Positions 61,897 through 64,000 of a stretch of DNA of 64,000 bases are shown here, one piece after another. Below the pieces are notes generated by a model. That model ran no database searches. It saw only the letters and a list, made by a program, of their open reading frames with translations, and was not told where the DNA came from. A program made the translations under genes and the position numbers. This DNA is from Sandaracinus amylolyticus (lineage in GTDB: Bacteria; Myxococcota_A; Polyangia; Polyangiales; Sandaracinaceae). The DNA is taken from the NCBI RefSeq assembly GCF_000737325.1, contig NZ_CP011125.1, forward strand, positions 8,432,001 through 8,496,000. Direction: 5' to 3'. Numbering within the stretch: position 1 is the first letter of the stretch; the number at the start of each line of letters is the position of its first letter.

Positions 61897-63267
61897 ATGG
61901 CGGACAAGAAGAAGAAGATCGCGATCGTGGGCGGCGGTGGCGCGGGTCTCGGCGCGGCGTACGTGCTGGGGCGTGCCGCGGACGTGACGGTGTACGAAGC
62001 GAAATCGACACTCGGCGGACACGCGCACACGGTGGACGTGAAGGGCGCGGACGGCGTGGTGCGGCCGATCGACATGGGCGTGCTCTTGACCGACCCGTGG
62101 ACCTATCCGGTGCTCTACGCGATCATCGACAAATACAAGATCGAGACGCGCGCGGCGGGCTGGACGATCGGCGCGAGCTTCAAGGACGAGAAGTGGTGGA
62201 CCGGGGGGCCGGACACTGCGCTGTGGCAGCGGCTGCGAGAGCAGTGCTCGCGGTTCGAGGTGGACGCGGCGCGGATCGATCATCTGCCCGTCGAGGAGCA
62301 ACTCCGGTCGGTCGAGTACTGGCTGAACAAGCTCGGATACAATGAGGAATTCGCGGCGAAGGCGCTCTCTCCGGTGCTGACGCTGCTGGTCGTGACGAGG
62401 GCGGGATTGTTGGCGGCGCCCATCGTCAACATACTGGGGCTGTTCTCGGACAAGCAGCTGTCGTTCTTCAATGGGACGACGTGGCGATTGTTCCCGAAGG
62501 GAACGCGGCAGTACGTCGATGCGATGGCGAACGACACGCCCGCGCGATGGCTGCTCGAGCGCCCGGTGCAGAAGGTGCGCCGCAGCGGGAACAGCGTGTT
62601 GATCACGGACTCGATCGGTGAAGAGCAGTATGACGAGGTGATCTTCGCGACTCAGGCGAATCTGACGCTGCAGCTGCTCGCGGACGCAACCACGGAGGAG
62701 AAAGCGATCCTCGGAGCGTTCGATTTCCAGAAGGCGGATGTCTATCTGCACAGCGATACGAGCGTGCTGAGTCAGCACCTGCCGCACGAGCTGTGCTCGC
62801 AGTACTGGTACGACGGCGACGACGTGAAGCCGGACCTGCAGGGCGTGTTCAGCCTCAACGTCGGTGTCGGTCTGGGACTGCCGGCGAGCGCGGGCCCGAC
62901 GATCATCACCGGGTACAATCACGACTCGACGGCGAAGCGGCCGGACCCGTCGAAGGTGTTCGCGTACGAGCAGTGGAAGCACGAGCTCGCGACGCTGAAG
63001 CAGACGGGCGCGCGGTCGGAGTTCCATTCGATCCAGGGAAACATGAACACCTGGCATTGCGGGACTTCGACGGTGTGGGCGAGCGCGGATGCGGTGATCA
63101 CGAGCGGTATGGTCGTGGGCACTCGGCCGGAGCTCGGAGGAACGTTCCCGTTCACGCAGTCGGACGCGCTCGAGGACTATCAGCAGATCCAGAGCGTGAT
63201 GTTCCCGACGCAGGAGAAGAAGAGCGCGAAAGCGCGTCAGTGTCCGGGATATCGGCGGACGAGGTGA
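61897..63267 (+). CDS. FAD-dependent oxidoreductase (NAD(P)/FAD-binding, amine-oxidase-like)
   Basis: A 456-residue flavoprotein. The ATG at 61897 has GGAGGGG 6-7 nt upstream. The N-terminal Rossmann motif KKIAIVGGGGAGLGAAYVLG and the glutamate-bearing TVYEAKSTLGGHAHTVD match FAD-binding amine oxidases (COG2907-like group). Further marks are DMGVLLTDPWTYP and a C-terminal HCGTSTVWASADAVITSGMVVG that closes the FAD site. Relatives are often linked to cyclopropane fatty-acid or lipid modification clusters, but no such gene is in this window. It diverges from the kinase gene across a doubled palindrome. Confidence 0.85.
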   Translation: MADKKKKIAIVGGGGAGLGAAYVLGRAADVTVYEAKSTLGGHAHTVDVKGADGVVRPIDMGVLLTDPWTYPVLYAIIDKYKIETRAAGWTIGASFKDEKWWTGGPDTALWQRLREQCSRFEVDAARIDHLPVEEQLRSVEYWLNKLGYNEEFAAKALSPVLTLLVVTRAGLLAAPIVNILGLFSDKQLSFFNGTTWRLFPKGTRQYVDAMANDTPARWLLERPVQKVRRSGNSVLITDSIGEEQYDEVIFATQANLTLQLLADATTEEKAILGAFDFQKADVYLHSDTSVLSQHLPHELCSQYWYDGDDVKPDLQGVFSLNVGVGLGLPASAGPTIITGYNHDSTAKRPDPSKVFAYEQWKHELATLKQTGARSEFHSIQGNMNTWHCGTSTVWASADAVITSGMVVGTRPELGGTFPFTQSDALEDYQQIQSVMFPTQEKKSAKARQCPGYRRTR

Positions 63268-63274
63268 GCGACCT

Positions 63275-63303
63275 GCGAGGTGGCGGCTCCGCCGCCACCT
63301 CGC
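63275..63303. repeat. REP-like hairpin next to a RAYT-type gene
   Basis: GCGAGGTGGCGGC and GCCGCCACCTCGC form a perfect 13-bp stem with loop TCC, 8 bp after the FAD-oxidoreductase stop and 84 bp before the RAYT start. There is no T-tract. The position between a gene end and a REP-associated transposase fits a REP element, though it may also serve as terminator. Confidence 0.55.
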
Positions 63304-63386
63304 CGCCACTTCGCCGACCCACGTTCGGTTTCCTGTAGGATTCACACAGTGAGAGCCCGGTACGCGACGTGCTCAGTCGCCGACCC

Positions 63387-64000
63387 GTGACTCAGCCACG
63401 CCTCATCGAACCGGGCAGCGTCTACCTCATCACGCGCCGCGTCCTCCGCCGATATCACCTCTTCGCGCCCGACGCGCGCATGAATCGCATCTTCCTTTAC
63501 ACGCTCGCCGTCGCGGCAGCGCGTGCCGGCGTGCTCGTCCACACGGCCGTGCTCATGAGCACTCACGAGCATCTCGTGGTGACTGATCCGGAAGGTAGAC
63601 TCCCCGAGTTCCTTCATTATCTGCACCGTCACGTCGCGCTGGCGACGAAGGCTCTTCGCAAATGGGACGGCGCGGTGTGGGACCACGAAGCGACCAGCGT
63701 CGTCGAGCTGCGCACTCCGGCCGCAGTCGCCGAGAAGATCGCCTATGCGATCGCGAATCCCGTCGCCGCGGCGCTCGTGCGCCGTGCGCGTGATTGGCCG
63801 GGCGTGACCACGCGATCGACTGACATTGGCCAATGCGAGTGGCGCATCGAGCGCCCAGCGGAGTACTTCGCGCCGGACGACGAACGATGGCCGTCGAGCG
63901 TCGTGCTGCGCCTCGAGATGCCGCGCGCTGCCGGCGAGCTCGGCATGGCTGCGGCTGAGTTCCGAGAGCTCATCGCGCACGAGGTCGCCGCGTTCGAGTC
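63387..64000 (+). CDS. REP-associated (Y1/HUH) transposase-like protein, partial (3' end outside window)
   Basis: The visible 204 codons start at GTG 63387 (VTQPRLIEPGSVYLITRRVLRR). This opening and the PR...PG...TRRVLRR phrase are typical of REP-associated tyrosine transposases. VHTAVLMSTHEHLVV is the HUH position, here His-Glu-His instead of the usual His-hydrophobic-His (NHYHLV). IAYAIANPVAAALVRRARDWPG is the conserved central motif. The gene continues beyond the window. A REP-like hairpin lies upstream. No ribosome-binding site is obvious at the GTG. Confidence 0.8.
   Translation, partial: MTQPRLIEPGSVYLITRRVLRRYHLFAPDARMNRIFLYTLAVAAARAGVLVHTAVLMSTHEHLVVTDPEGRLPEFLHYLHRHVALATKALRKWDGAVWDHEATSVVELRTPAAVAEKIAYAIANPVAAALVRRARDWPGVTTRSTDIGQCEWRIERPAEYFAPDDERWPSSVVLRLEMPRAAGELGMAAAEFRELIAHEVAAFE

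Overview
The window is one contiguous piece of a very GC-rich bacterial chromosome. It is packed with lipoproteins that have Cys-rich, Asp-rich or 'XXDA..DAG' linkers. It also carries two Ser/Thr protein kinases (one fused to an AAA/TPR module), a MopE-type metal-binding lipoprotein, RCC1 repeats, a DHOR-type multiheme protein and an IS110 transposase. This gene mix points to Myxococcota, most likely a Polyangiales / Sandaracinaceae-like myxobacterium. That placement is inference from gene content. I saw no rRNA, tRNA, CRISPR array or replication origin.

Layout. 1-2.8 kb: an RCC1-repeat lipoprotein (cut by the window edge) and a PGRP/amidase lipoprotein. 3-9.9 kb: an MFS transporter, a hybrid histidine kinase with a multi-TM sensor, a Ser/Thr kinase with coiled coil, and a DUF1206 membrane protein across a divergent region holding a perfect 20-bp palindrome. 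9.9-15.3 kb: a Cys-rich lipoprotein, a methyltransferase, a Gre-like factor, a hypothetical protein, a DUF924 protein, and a LysR regulator divergent from DoxX and rhodanese genes that share an inverted-repeat operator. 15.4-21.2 kb: an EF-hand membrane protein, a Cys-rich lipoprotein, a coupled pair (toroid-like protein plus small membrane protein) and a beta-barrel protein. 21.2-23.5 kb: an IS110-family insertion region with flanking repeats and a 37-bp tandem repeat. 23.5-28.4 kb: pirin, two lipoproteins, a zinc-ribbon protein and a secreted protein.

28.4-48.4 kb is the most striking part. An ECF sigma factor, a FecR-type TPR protein and a putative outer-membrane protein (45.4-48.4 kb) are transcribed away from an apparent six-gene, 16.8-kb operon (45.2 down to 28.4 kb). 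That operon encodes only large secreted lipoproteins: three tandem Big_5-domain paralogues, one MopE/PPC-like lipoprotein, and two thrombospondin-type-3 (calcium-binding) plus vWA (MIDAS) paralogues. The two divergent units begin with near-identical 40-bp upstream elements in opposite orientation. This suggests that the ECF sigma factor controls both its own operon and the surface-lipoprotein operon. I regard this as the best candidate for an undescribed surface/adhesion system.

48.4-64 kb: a methyltransferase, an OPT-family transporter carrying an unusual OmpA-like insertion, two beta-barrel-type proteins flanking an M19-like dipeptidase, a triheme DHOR-type protein, a Ser/Thr kinase-AAA-TPR regulator divergent from an FAD oxidoreductase across a doubled GAACGTTC motif, and at the right edge a partial REP-associated (Y1/HUH) transposase next to a REP-like hairpin.
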